A program made the position numbers and the translations under genes. DNA of 64,000 bases from JACKNG01 sp040220855 (GTDB taxonomy: Bacteria; Pseudomonadota; Gammaproteobacteria; Ga0077536). The stretch is from NCBI GenBank assembly GCA_040220855.1, contig JAVJVZ010000043.1, positions 159,596 through 223,595 of the forward strand, given 5' to 3'. The notes under the pieces were generated by a model, which was not told where the DNA came from, did not search any database, and saw only the letters and a program-made list of their open reading frames with translations. Every line of letters starts with the position of its first letter. Positions within the stretch are counted from its first letter, which is position 1. This document shows positions 27,019-35,129 of the stretch, piece after piece.

Positions 27019-27474
27019 ATGAACGTCAGCTTGCGTATCAACGGCCAGGCGCACACGCTGGAGACCGAACCGCAGGTGCCATTGCTGTGGATCCTGCGCG
27101 ACGTGCTGCACCTGACCGGTACCAAGTTCGGTTGCGGCATCGCTGCCTGTGGCGCCTGTACCGTGCACGTCGATGGACGTGCCATGCGCAGCTGCACGCT
27201 GCCCGTCTCGGCTGTCGACGGCAAGGAGATCACGACCATCGAAGGGCTCGGTGCCGCGCGCCTGCACGCGCTCCAGCAGGCCTGGATACGTCACCAGGTA
27301 CCGCAATGTGGATACTGCCAGTCGGGGATGTTGATGGCGGCGGCGGCGCTGCTCGCCGAGCACCCGCAGCCGGATGACGCGACCATCGACCGCGCGATGA
27401 CCAACATCTGCCGCTGCGGCACCTACCAGCGCGTCCGTCGGGCCATACACGACGCCGCCGGGCAGAGCGGATGA
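27019..27474 (+). CDS. 2Fe-2S subunit of a molybdenum hydroxylase (IorA/CoxS type)
   Basis: 151-residue electron-transfer subunit. N-terminal plant-type 2Fe-2S site GCGIAACGACTVHVDG plus the following SC, and a C-terminal four-helix [2Fe-2S] site QCGYCQSGM with NICRCGTYQRVR, match small subunits of the xanthine oxidase family. GTG 27010 is an in-frame alternative. Its TGA overlaps the ATG of the molybdopterin subunit (ATGA), so the two are produced together. There is no FAD subunit, the two-subunit layout of isoquinoline 1-oxidoreductase and periplasmic aldehyde dehydrogenases. Confidence 0.93.
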   Translation: MNVSLRINGQAHTLETEPQVPLLWILRDVLHLTGTKFGCGIAACGACTVHVDGRAMRSCTLPVSAVDGKEITTIEGLGAARLHALQQAWIRHQVPQCGYCQSGMLMAAAALLAEHPQPDDATIDRAMTNICRCGTYQRVRRAIHDAAGQSG

Positions 27475-29726
27475 GGTTCGCCCCGGGCCGGCGTCGCTTT
27501 CTCGTTGCCGCCGGCGTGCTCGGCGGCGGCCTGTTGATCGGTTATGGCCTGTTTCGCGAGCGCGACCTGCTCGGCTCGCCTGACCTGTTGCCGGTGGAAG
27601 CCGACGAGATCGCGCTCAACGCCTGGCTCAAGGTCGCCGCCGACGGCCGTGTCACCGTGGCGGTGCCGCGCGCCGAGATGGGCCAGGGCGTGTATACCGC
27701 GCTACCCATGCTGGTCGCCGAGGAGCTTGGCGCGGCATGGGCAGACGTGCATGCCGAGCAGGCGCCAATCGACAAGGTCTACGGCAACATCACGGTGATG
27801 GCCGATGCCGCACCGCTCGATCCCCACGACGAGGGCATCATGGCAACGGCCGTGCGCTGGACGCTCGCGCGTGCCGGCCGCGTACTCGGCGTGCAGGTCA
27901 CCGGCGGCAGCACCAGCGTGCGCGATGCCTGGCTGCCGATGCGCGCCGCCGGTGCGGCCGCCCGCGACATGCTCGTGCGCGCCGCCGCTGCCCGGCTCGA
28001 AGTGCCACCTGAGGCGCTCGAGGCGGTGGACGGGCGCATCGTGCACGCGGCTTCCGGTCGCGCACTCGCCTTCGGCGCGCTGGCCAGCGAGGCTGCCGCA
28101 CTGGCGCCTCCCGAGCGTTTCACCTTCCGTCCGCCGCAGGCGCGGCGCCTGCTCGGCAAGCCGCTGCCGCGCACCGACGTGCCCGCCAAGGTGGACGGCA
28201 GCGCCCGCTTCGGCTGCGACGTGCGTCATGCCGGCATGGTGTACGCGGCGATTCGTATCGCACCGGTATTCGGTGGCGCACTCGAGCGCTTCGACCGTAC
28301 CGCGCTCGAGAACAGTCCAGGCGTGATCGGCGTGATCCCGCTCGCCGATGCACTGGCCGTGGTCGGACGCACGTGGTGGCACGCCGAGCATGCGCTGGCG
28401 GCAACCACGGTCGAGTTCTCCCCCGGGCCGGGTGCGGGCACTTCGCACGAAGATCTCTTCGCGCGCTATGCCGAGGCGCTCGCTGCCGACGACGGCTTTG
28501 CCTACGAAGACCAGGGTGACGCGCGCGGCGCACTGGCTGGTGCGGATGTTCTGCGCGCCGAGTATCGCGCGCCTCTGCTCGCCCATGCCTGCATGGAACC
28601 GATGAACTGCACGGTGCGCCTCGGTGATGGCACCGCCGAGATCTGGTGCGGTAACCAGGCGCCGGATCTCCTGCGCCTGATCGCGGCCGACCAGCTCGGT
28701 CTCGAACCGGAGCAGGTCACACTGCACACGCCCTTCCTCGGTGGCGGTTTCGGGCGTCGTGCCGAACCCGATTTCATGCGTTATGCGATCGCGATCGCGC
28801 AGGCCGTGCCGGACCAGACCGTGCAGCTCCTGTATTCGCGCGAGCAGGACCTCCAACACGACACTTACCGCCCGCCAGTCCTGTCACGCTTCGCCGCTCG
28901 CCTCGATGGCGACGGCCGCATCGCGGCGTGGCACAACCGCATCGCCGGCCCGTCGGTCAGCCAGGCGACCATTGGTCGCGCTTTCCCCGACCTGCCGCTC
29001 GGTGGGCCCGACAAGACCTCCGCCGAGGGTGCCGCGCATCTCGCCTACGCCGTGCCGGATCGACGGGTCGAACACACCCGGGTCGACATTCCCGTGCCGT
29101 GCGGTTTCTGGCGCAGCGTAGGTCATTCCTACAATGCCTTCTTCACCGAGTGCTTCATCGACGAGCTGGCGGCCGCGGCCGGCGCCGACCCGCTCGCCTT
29201 CCGCCTCGCGCATCTCGCCGCGCGGCCGCGCGAGAGCGCCGTGCTGCGCCTGCTCGAAAGCGCCTCCGCGTGGCACGAGTCCCTGCCCGCGGGCCGCGCG
29301 CGCGGTCTCGCGCTGCACGAGTCCTTCCACTCCATCGTCGGCCAGGTCGCCGAGGTCTCCATCGCCGATGGCCGGGTCGTGGTCCATCGGGTGGTGTGCG
29401 TGATCGACTGCGGTGAGGTGGTCAATCCCGATATCGTCATCGCGCAGATGGAAAGCGGCATCGTGTTCGGCCTGACCGCCGCGCTCTACGGCGAGGTCCG
29501 GCTCGACGACGGCCGGGTCACGCAGGGCAACTTCCCCGACTACCGCATGTTGACGCTGAAGGAGATGCCACGCATCGAGACCCACGTCATCGCCAGCGGC
29601 GCGGAGCCAGGTGGCGTCGGTGAGCCGGGGACTCCGCCGATTGCACCAGCCGTAACCAACGCGGTGTCTCGCCTGCTCCGACGCCGCGTGCGCCAGTTAC
29701 CGCTCAACGCCGCGCTCGAGAGTTGA
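27471..29726 (+). CDS. molybdopterin-binding subunit of an aldehyde/N-heterocycle oxidoreductase (IorB type)
   Basis: 751-residue catalytic subunit. A twin-arginine signal GRRRFLVAAGVLGGGLLIGYG at the N-terminus indicates export of the folded dimer. Aldehyde-oxidase domains follow: VPRAEMGQGVYTALPMLVAEE, DVPAKVDGSARFG near residue 240, FLGGGFGRRAEPDF near 425 and the C-terminal GVGEPGTPPIAPAV with the catalytic Glu. Length and lack of a FAD subunit fit IorB-like enzymes passing electrons to cytochrome c. The substrate cannot be read from sequence. The Moco-insertion chaperone (XdhC type) is not in the window. Confidence 0.92.
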   Translation: MRFAPGRRRFLVAAGVLGGGLLIGYGLFRERDLLGSPDLLPVEADEIALNAWLKVAADGRVTVAVPRAEMGQGVYTALPMLVAEELGAAWADVHAEQAPIDKVYGNITVMADAAPLDPHDEGIMATAVRWTLARAGRVLGVQVTGGSTSVRDAWLPMRAAGAAARDMLVRAAAARLEVPPEALEAVDGRIVHAASGRALAFGALASEAAALAPPERFTFRPPQARRLLGKPLPRTDVPAKVDGSARFGCDVRHAGMVYAAIRIAPVFGGALERFDRTALENSPGVIGVIPLADALAVVGRTWWHAEHALAATTVEFSPGPGAGTSHEDLFARYAEALAADDGFAYEDQGDARGALAGADVLRAEYRAPLLAHACMEPMNCTVRLGDGTAEIWCGNQAPDLLRLIAADQLGLEPEQVTLHTPFLGGGFGRRAEPDFMRYAIAIAQAVPDQTVQLLYSREQDLQHDTYRPPVLSRFAARLDGDGRIAAWHNRIAGPSVSQATIGRAFPDLPLGGPDKTSAEGAAHLAYAVPDRRVEHTRVDIPVPCGFWRSVGHSYNAFFTECFIDELAAAAGADPLAFRLAHLAARPRESAVLRLLESASAWHESLPAGRARGLALHESFHSIVGQVAEVSIADGRVVVHRVVCVIDCGEVVNPDIVIAQMESGIVFGLTAALYGEVRLDDGRVTQGNFPDYRMLTLKEMPRIETHVIASGAEPGGVGEPGTPPIAPAVTNAVSRLLRRRVRQLPLNAALES

Positions 29727-29741
29727 GCAGCGACACGGGGC

Positions 29742-30377
29742 TCAGGCCGTACAGCGCACGCCGGTGCCACCCAGCCCGCAATAGCCACCAGGGTTCTTGG
29801 CGAGGTGCTGCTGATGGTAGTCCTCGGCAAAGTAGAACGTCGGCGCCAGCGCGATTTCGGTGGTGATGGCGCTGAATCCGGCTGCCGCGAGAGCCGCGCC
29901 ATAGGCCTCAGCCGAGTCGCGCGCGGCGGCGAGCTGCGCGTCGCTCGTGCAGTAGATGGCCGAGCGATACTGGGTGCCGACGTCGTTGCCCTGGCGCATG
30001 CCCTGGGTCGGATCGTGGGCTTCCCAGAAACTGCGCAGCAGCGCCGCGTAGCCGAGCTCGGCCGGGCGGAACACCACCTGTACAACCTCGGTGTGGCCGG
30101 TACGTCCGGAGCAGACCTCGCGATAGGTGGGGTTGGGCGTGTAGCCGCCGGCATAGCCCGCGGCGGTGGTGTACACGCCGTCGAGCTGCCAGAAGCGGCG
30201 CTCCGCGCCCCAGAAGCAGCCGAGCCCGAACACCGCCACGGCGCAATCCTGCGGGTAGGGGGGCAACATCGGCGTGTCGAGCACGAAATGGCGTTCCGGC
30301 ACGGGCATGGCTTCCGCACGCCCGGGCAGTGCCTGCTCCCGGTGCGGCATCTCGATGTCTTTCAGCAATCCGAACAT
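29742..30377 (-). CDS. msrA: peptide-methionine (S)-S-oxide reductase
   Basis: 211-residue repair enzyme. Catalytic Cys in FGLGCFWGAERRFW near residue 52, TEVVQVVF near 110, HDPTQGMRQGNDVGTQYRSAIY near 130-150 and resolving Cys residues in GYCGLGGTGVRC at the C-terminus. The MFGLLKDIEMPHREQALPGR lead is conserved in the longer MsrA type, supporting ATG 30377, which lies inside the last codons of the upstream TlpA-like gene (16-base overlap). Confidence 0.95.
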   Translation of the reverse strand: MFGLLKDIEMPHREQALPGRAEAMPVPERHFVLDTPMLPPYPQDCAVAVFGLGCFWGAERRFWQLDGVYTTAAGYAGGYTPNPTYREVCSGRTGHTEVVQVVFRPAELGYAALLRSFWEAHDPTQGMRQGNDVGTQYRSAIYCTSDAQLAAARDSAEAYGAALAAAGFSAITTEIALAPTFYFAEDYHQQHLAKNPGGYCGLGGTGVRCTA

Positions 30378-30910
30378 GTTCGAGTCTCCGTGGTGAGGGG
30401 CGCGTCGAGTGCGGCGTCGAGCGCCGCGCGCGCCGCCCGAGTGACGTCGGCCGGCTGCTCGCCTTTACGCCGGCGGTAGCGAATCCGCTGGTCGCGATCG
30501 GTGACGAAGACCGCGGGCGTGCCGACCACGCCGTATTCTTCGGCAACCAGATCGGCGGCCTCCAGCAGCGTCATGGTGTACCCGTGACGTGCCATGTAAG
30601 CCTGCGGGTCGCCATCTTCCCACACATTGAGCGCGTAGAAGCGGACGCCGCGCGGTGCGTACTCCGCGTGCAACGCCGCGAGATGGGGAAACAGCGCCTG
30701 ACAATACGGGCACCAGCTGGCCCAGAACAGCAGGAGTGCCGGCTGGCCGGCACTGTCGGCATGAAAGCTCACGCTGCGCCCATCGGCCGCATCGAGCGTC
30801 CAATCGGGTGCACGTGTACCATCGGCGGCGCCGGCGCAGCGCGCCCACAGCGCCAGGAGGATGACGATTGCGATGTGCCGACGCAATCCTCGCCTGATCT
30901 GTGCGCTCAT
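30362..30910 (-). CDS. TlpA-like exported thioredoxin-fold protein
   Basis: 182-residue redox protein. A hydrophobic segment (HIAIVILLALWARCAGA) provides a signal/anchor; then a thioredoxin fold with the WASWCPYCQALFPHL active site near residue 77 and the cis-proline in GVVGTPAVFVTD near 140. The CPYC dipeptide is unusual for TlpA proteins (commonly CxPC variants such as CPPC). Likely reduces disulfides in the periplasm or cytochrome maturation. It overlaps msrA by 16 bases; MsrA has no signal peptide, so direct redox pairing across the membrane is not obvious. Confidence 0.85.
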   Translation of the reverse strand: MSAQIRRGLRRHIAIVILLALWARCAGAADGTRAPDWTLDAADGRSVSFHADSAGQPALLLFWASWCPYCQALFPHLAALHAEYAPRGVRFYALNVWEDGDPQAYMARHGYTMTLLEAADLVAEEYGVVGTPAVFVTDRDQRIRYRRRKGEQPADVTRAARAALDAALDAPLTTETRTCSDC

Positions 30911-30995
30911 GTCGGCTCCCGTCTCACACCTGTTCGCTTGGCGGCATGCGGCGTTAGAGTCTACCATTGGGCAATCGTTCGGCGCCGGGTGCAGC

Positions 30996-31232
30996 ATGCG
31001 CGACAGGATTGAAGTCTACTGCGACTCCTACGGGGTGTGGTATTGCAGCACGCGCGAGCGGCTGATCAATGCCGGCATCGCAACGCCGGCAATGTTTCCC
31101 ACTGCCAGTGAATCCTGGCGGGGTAACGGTCTCAGTCGCGAACCCGGGGAACCGTTGTGGTCCGTACAGCGCAGCAGCGGAAATCGCTACAAGGTCATGT
31201 GGGGCCTGTGCGTGACCCAGGAGGCGGAGTAG
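30996..31232 (+). CDS. small hypothetical protein
   Basis: 78-residue protein that I do not recognise. It begins RDRIEVYCDSYGVWYCSTRERLINAG, has three cysteines overall and ends VMWGLCVTQEAE. No signal peptide. Codon usage fits the neighbours and it sits 17 bp before the DUF2237 gene on the same strand, but support is modest. Confidence 0.45.
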   Translation: MRDRIEVYCDSYGVWYCSTRERLINAGIATPAMFPTASESWRGNGLSREPGEPLWSVQRSSGNRYKVMWGLCVTQEAE

Positions 31233-31248
31233 AACCGCCGGCGAGTTG

Positions 31249-31635
31249 ATGTCCGCTCGTTCTGACCAGTCTGCGCGCAATGTCTACGGGGCGCCGCTAG
31301 AAACCTGTTCGGGCGACCCGCTCACCGGATTCTTTCGTGATGGCTGCTGCCGCACCTGCGCCGAAGACGTCGGCCTGCATACCGTGTGTGTCGAAATGAG
31401 CGAGGAGTTCCTGCTTTTTTCGCGCGAACGCGGCAACGATCTCCTCTCCCCTCGCCTGGAACTGGGCTTTCCCGGACTGCTTCCGGGTGATCGCTGGTGC
31501 GTCTGCCTCGGGCGCTGGCTGGAAGCCACCGCAGCCGGGGTGGTCGGACGCGTTCACCTGCGCGCGACGGACGCCTCGGTGCTCGAGCACGTGACCCTGG
31601 ACGTGCTCGAACGGCATGCCGTGTTCGACGCCTGA
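31249..31635 (+). CDS. DUF2237 family protein
   Basis: 128-residue Cys-rich protein of a widespread uncharacterised family. Diagnostic motifs: NVYGAPLETCSGDPLTGFFRDGCC at residues 11-34 (three conserved Cys), GLHTVCVEMSEEFL, GNDLLSPRLELGFPGLLPGDRWCVC near 62-86. The spaced cysteines suggest a metal site, but function is unknown. ATG 31249 preferred over the adjacent in-frame TTG 31246. Confidence 0.9.
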   Translation: MSARSDQSARNVYGAPLETCSGDPLTGFFRDGCCRTCAEDVGLHTVCVEMSEEFLLFSRERGNDLLSPRLELGFPGLLPGDRWCVCLGRWLEATAAGVVGRVHLRATDASVLEHVTLDVLERHAVFDA

Positions 31636-31747
31636 ACCGCCACGCTTGCACCACCACGCTCCAGTCTCCGCCCCGGCACGCGCGGTGATGGTGCAAAGCG
31701 CGTCGGGCCTTGTTCGCTAACCTACTGAATCAGAAAGAATCGAGACT

Positions 31748-31763
31748 TGGCACGCTTGCTGCA
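31748..31763 (+). promoter_or_regulatory. sigma-54 (RpoN) promoter
   Basis: TGGCACG-CTTG-CTGCA: the -24 element is a perfect TGGCACG and the -12 element is CTGCA (consensus TTGCA/T), with exactly the GG-to-GC spacing of RpoN promoters. Predicted start about 31774. Half-site-like boxes TTGCACCA (31646-31653) and TGGTGCAA (31689-31696), 43 bp apart at about -128 and -85, resemble NtrC-type enhancer half sites in sequence and distance, but no complete NtrC dyad is present. Confidence 0.7.
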
Positions 31764-31773
31764 AAGCTATAAC

Positions 31774-31857
31774 CGACACAGGGTTACCCCGAACGACTCT
31801 GCTGTCACTCCTCTCCAAGTGCGACCCGGGGGGCGCTCTGCGCCCCCCATCTTTTTC
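31774..31857 (+). ncRNA. putative sigma-54-dependent small RNA
   Basis: Predicted 84-nt transcript from the sigma-54 start to the T-run of the terminator. It contains no open frame of note. A 5' stem can form between GACACAG (31775-31781) and CTGCTGTC (31799-31806, one bulged base). A likely single-stranded CTCCTCTCC (31808-31816) is complementary to Shine-Dalgarno sequences, followed by the terminator hairpin; this is a common plan for Hfq-type trans-acting RNAs. Alternative reading: a leader/attenuator for lolC, whose start is 22 bases after the T-run. I cannot match it to a named RNA family. Confidence 0.5.
31828..31857 (+). terminator. strong intrinsic terminator upstream of lolC
   Basis: Perfect 9-bp stem GGGGGGCGC / GCGCCCCCC with a 3-base loop followed by ATCTTTTTC. 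It points rightward, between the sigma-54 promoter and the lolC GTG at 31880. Confidence 0.85.
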
Positions 31858-31879
31858 CCGCTACCACCCGCGTCCTGAC

Positions 31880-33127
31880 GTGTTCCGGCCCTTCAGCCTC
31901 TACGTCGGCCTGCGCTACCTGCGCTCGAAACGACGCAACCGGTTCGCCGGCTTCGTCTCGCTGGTGTCGGTCAGCGGCATCGCCCTCGGCGTCGCCGCGC
32001 TGGTCATCGTACTGTCGGTGATGAACGGCTTCGAACGCGAGGTCAGTCGTCACGTGCTCGGCATGAGCGCGCACGCCGTCGCGCTTGCGCGCACCGGCTA
32101 CATCGAGGACTGGCGTGCCCTGCTCGCCGCGCCGACCCTGCGCGCCGAAGTCGCGGGCGCGGCCCCGTTCGTCCGCGGCAGCGGCATGGTGAGTCGCCGC
32201 GACGCGGTGCGGGGCGTGCTGGTCGAAGGTATCGAACCCGCTGCCGAGCGCGCGACGACGGCGCTGGCGAGCTATGTCGGTACGAGCACGCTCGCCACCC
32301 TCGTGCCAGGCAGTCGCCGGGCCATCGTGGGCGGCGTGCTGGCCGCCGAGCTCGGTCTCGAGGTCGGTGATCCGTTCAACTTGATGCTGCCGGACTGGGA
32401 TGCACAGGGTCGCCCGCGCACACCTCGCTACGTACGCCTGGAGGTCGGTGGGATTTTCCGCGTCGGCATGCATCAGTACGACGCCCGCCTGCTGCTGCTT
32501 CACCTGGCCGACGCGCAGGACATCCTCGGCGCCGGCGACGGCGTTTCCGGCCTGCGCCTGCGCTTCGCCGACGCCGCGCAGGCACCGGCGCGCGCGCGCT
32601 CACTGGTCGCCGCGCTCGGTCGCGACCTCGCGGTGGTCGACTGGACCCAGTATCACCGCAACTTCTTTCTCGCACTCGCCTCGCAGAAACGCATCATGTT
32701 CGTCATCCTGATCCTGATCGTCGCTGTTGCCGCGTTCAACATCGCCGCCAACATGGTGATGATGGTCAGCGAGAAGCTGCGCGACATCGCGATCCTGCGT
32801 ACCCTCGGCGCCACGCCGGGGCGCATCGTGCGCTTGTTCCTGCTGCAAGGCCTGCTCATCGGGTTGTTCGGCGCCCTGCTCGGTGGCCTGCTCGGCGCCT
32901 GGGGGGCGGCCGAGAGCGAGCGTGCCGCGCGTTTCATCGAAGGGCTGCTCGGCATCGATCTGATCAATGCGGACGTGTATTTCATCGACTACCTGCCGGC
33001 CGAGCTGCGTGCGCGTGACGTGCTCGAGGTCATTGCGGCGGCGATCGCACTGGCCGTGCTGGCAACGGTCTACCCGGCTCTGCGCGCGGCCGCCGTCGAC
33101 CCTGCCCGTGCGGTGCACCGGGACTAG
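31880..33127 (+). CDS. lolC: lipoprotein-releasing ABC transporter permease, LolC/LolE family
   Basis: 415-residue inner-membrane permease that extracts lipoproteins for outer-membrane delivery. N-terminal FRPFSLYVGLRYLRSKRRNRFAGFVSLVSVSGIALGVAALVIVLSVMNGFEREV (residues 1-55) is the Lol signature, followed by a large MacB-like periplasmic domain and three C-terminal FtsX-type helices (FVILILIVAVAAFNIAANMVMMV, IGLFGALLGG, VLATVYPALRAAA). Start is GTG 31880. The usual lolD ATPase and second permease do not follow; the next gene is on the other strand, so partners must lie elsewhere. Confidence 0.92.
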   Translation: MFRPFSLYVGLRYLRSKRRNRFAGFVSLVSVSGIALGVAALVIVLSVMNGFEREVSRHVLGMSAHAVALARTGYIEDWRALLAAPTLRAEVAGAAPFVRGSGMVSRRDAVRGVLVEGIEPAAERATTALASYVGTSTLATLVPGSRRAIVGGVLAAELGLEVGDPFNLMLPDWDAQGRPRTPRYVRLEVGGIFRVGMHQYDARLLLLHLADAQDILGAGDGVSGLRLRFADAAQAPARARSLVAALGRDLAVVDWTQYHRNFFLALASQKRIMFVILILIVAVAAFNIAANMVMMVSEKLRDIAILRTLGATPGRIVRLFLLQGLLIGLFGALLGGLLGAWGAAESERAARFIEGLLGIDLINADVYFIDYLPAELRARDVLEVIAAAIALAVLATVYPALRAAAVDPARAVHRD

Positions 33128-33171
33128 CCCCTGGGCGCGTGTTGCGGCCGCGGCGCGGCAGCACCGCGGCG

Positions 33172-34176
33172 TCACAGGATGAGCCGGGTGAAGAAGCGCT
33201 CGTCCCAGTCGCCTGCGCGCGCGAGAATGAAACGCGTCAATTCCGAGAGCACGGCGCCGGAGGCGTCGCGCACCTGTGCAACCGGCCCGTCCTCGGCGGT
33301 CAGCGCGTGCGCCGGCGAGGCGGCGACCAGGGCCGCACGCACATTCGCGTCGCAGAGCAGTGCGTGCGCGGCATCGTAGGCCGTGAGCAGGCGCGCGAAC
33401 GCTGCGCGGTCGTATTCGTGCATCACCCGTGCGAGGCGCTCGAGCGGCGTCGCGTCGAGTTCGGCGAGCAGCCAGCTGATCTTGTCCTCGCGATGGTTGC
33501 TCGTACCGAGCAGGCACAGCAACGCGGCGAAGGTGACTACGCGCGCGCTGCGAAACTTGGCCTGGCGCAAGGCCCAGCTGTCATCGGTGCTGCCGGCCAG
33601 CTTGAATTGCTGCCACGCCGCGTAACTGTGCAGGTAGCGTGCGAGATCGTTGATCAGCGCCGTCCAGCTCCGTCGCGGGCGCGCTGCGACGAAATCGGCC
33701 GCGTACCAGTGGACGATCGCCTCGCGCAGGTCGCGAAAGGCGGCGTCGCCGAGCAGCGGTCGGGCATCGAGCAGGCATTGCATGCGTTTGCCGAACACCG
33801 CAGGCGCCTCGTCGAGGCTGCCCCGAGCGGTGGGGTCGAGCAGCGCCGCGCGTGTCACCGCCTCGCGGTAGATGCCATCGGCCTTGGGCAGCGCGAGCCC
33901 GAGTCCCGCCAGGGCTGCCATGACACTTGCGACGTCGCGCCGCACAGCCTCGTCGCCAGCGTCCGCCCGCGCCAGCAGCAGGCAATCGAAGTCCGAACAG
34001 GGACCGGCTTCGAGGCGACCCAGTGAACCACCGACGGCAACGGTCTCCAGCGCCGGCAACGCGCAGCAGGCGAGCGCGGCGCGCGCGCGAGCGATGATCT
34101 CGAGCGAGTAATCGCGGGCAGCAGCGAGCGACGGTGCGCGCCCGGCGTCGATCACGACAGATTCCGCCGTGCTCAT
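33172..34176 (-). CDS. DUF294/GlnD-like nucleotidyltransferase-fold protein
   Basis: 334-residue cytosolic protein. The Pol-beta-type site VGGSLGRLEAGPCSDFDCLLL near residues 48-68 has the GS...DxD pattern, and the remainder is helical with HSYAAWQQFKLAGSTDDSWALRQAKFRSARVVTFAALL, resembling the domain that follows the catalytic one in DUF294-type proteins. Substrate is unknown; relatives uridylylate PII proteins or modify small molecules. GAGG precedes the ATG. Convergent with lolC, divergent from the SDR gene. Confidence 0.75.
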   Translation of the reverse strand: MSTAESVVIDAGRAPSLAAARDYSLEIIARARAALACCALPALETVAVGGSLGRLEAGPCSDFDCLLLARADAGDEAVRRDVASVMAALAGLGLALPKADGIYREAVTRAALLDPTARGSLDEAPAVFGKRMQCLLDARPLLGDAAFRDLREAIVHWYAADFVAARPRRSWTALINDLARYLHSYAAWQQFKLAGSTDDSWALRQAKFRSARVVTFAALLCLLGTSNHREDKISWLLAELDATPLERLARVMHEYDRAAFARLLTAYDAAHALLCDANVRAALVAASPAHALTAEDGPVAQVRDASGAVLSELTRFILARAGDWDERFFTRLIL

Positions 34177-34215
34177 CGCCCGCTGCCTCCTTGCGCGCTC
34201 ACGCCGCGCCTGATA

Positions 34216-34243
34216 TTGCGGCGCACAAGGCTTCTCTTATAAT
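34216..34243 (+). promoter_or_regulatory. sigma-70 promoter of the SDR gene
   Basis: TTGCGG, 16-base spacer, then a consensus TATAAT at 34238-34243. Predicted start near 34250, leaving about 28 bases of leader before the ATG. Confidence 0.7.
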
Positions 34244-34277
34244 CGCGCACTTCGTTTCCGAGCCACGGAGCCACTGC

Positions 34278-35096
34278 ATGGAAATCAAGGGTAAAGTCGC
34301 CGTCATCACCGGCGCGGCGAGCGGTATCGGCCGCGCCTGTGCGGCCGAACTGCGCAAGCAGGGCGTCGCCGCGCTGGCGCTGGTCGATCTCGCCAACGGC
34401 GTGCACGATGTCGCCAACGACATCGGCGCCCAGGCCGGCGACGGCGTCGTGCGAGCCTTCCAGGGCGATACCACCGACGCGACTTTCCGCCACGAGGTCT
34501 TCGAGACACTGCGCCACGAACACGGTCCGGTCAATATCTGCGTGCCGGCGGCCGGTATCACGCGCGACGCGCTGGCGGTCAAGCTGAACAAGGACAAGGG
34601 CAAAGCCAACATCTACCCGGTGGAGAATTTCCGCCAGGTGGTCGAGGTCAACCTGATCGCGCCGGTCTACTGGGCGCTCGAAATGGTCGCCCAGCAGGCC
34701 GAACACCGTTTCACCCGCGGCCTCAAGCAGTGGCGCCCCGAGGAAGGCACCCAGGGCGTGGTGGTCTTCATCGGCTCGGTATCCTCGCAAGGCAACAAGG
34801 GGCAGATCTCCTACGCCTCGACCAAGGTCGGGCTGGAGGGAGCGGCGTCCACCCTGATGATCGAGGCGATGTACTACGGGGTCCGTTGCGCGGTGCTGCA
34901 TCCGGGTTTCACCGACACCCCGATGGTGCGCGCACTCGGCGAGGACTACATCGACAACCACGTGCTGCCCGCAACGCAGATCAAGCGCCTCATCCGCCCC
35001 GAGGAAATCGCCGACGCGATCGCCTTCCTGATTCGCAACTCGGCGGTGAGCGGCCAGTTGTGGGCCGATGCCGGCTGGCACCCGATGCCGACCTGA
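34278..35096 (+). CDS. short-chain dehydrogenase/reductase
   Basis: 272-residue NAD(P)-dependent SDR. Cofactor motif TGAASGIG at residues 11-18, Asp in LVDLANG near 38 (suggesting NAD preference), PAAGI near 95, and catalytic Ser/Tyr/Lys in IGSVSSQGNKGQISYASTK near 172-190. C-terminal SGQLWADAGWHP is the usual SDR end. It resembles 3-oxoacyl-ACP/acetoacetyl-CoA reductases and 3-hydroxybutyrate dehydrogenases; exact substrate is open. Confidence 0.9.
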   Translation: MEIKGKVAVITGAASGIGRACAAELRKQGVAALALVDLANGVHDVANDIGAQAGDGVVRAFQGDTTDATFRHEVFETLRHEHGPVNICVPAAGITRDALAVKLNKDKGKANIYPVENFRQVVEVNLIAPVYWALEMVAQQAEHRFTRGLKQWRPEEGTQGVVVFIGSVSSQGNKGQISYASTKVGLEGAASTLMIEAMYYGVRCAVLHPGFTDTPMVRALGEDYIDNHVLPATQIKRLIRPEEIADAIAFLIRNSAVSGQLWADAGWHPMPT

Positions 35097-35129
35097 GCAG
35101 CAGGTTGCCGCGAGGACTTCCGCGTCCCC

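Noticed and set aside
31646..31696. A complete NtrC binding site
   Set aside because: Only two half-site-like boxes are present, 35 bases apart instead of in one compact dyad; reported as suggestive only.
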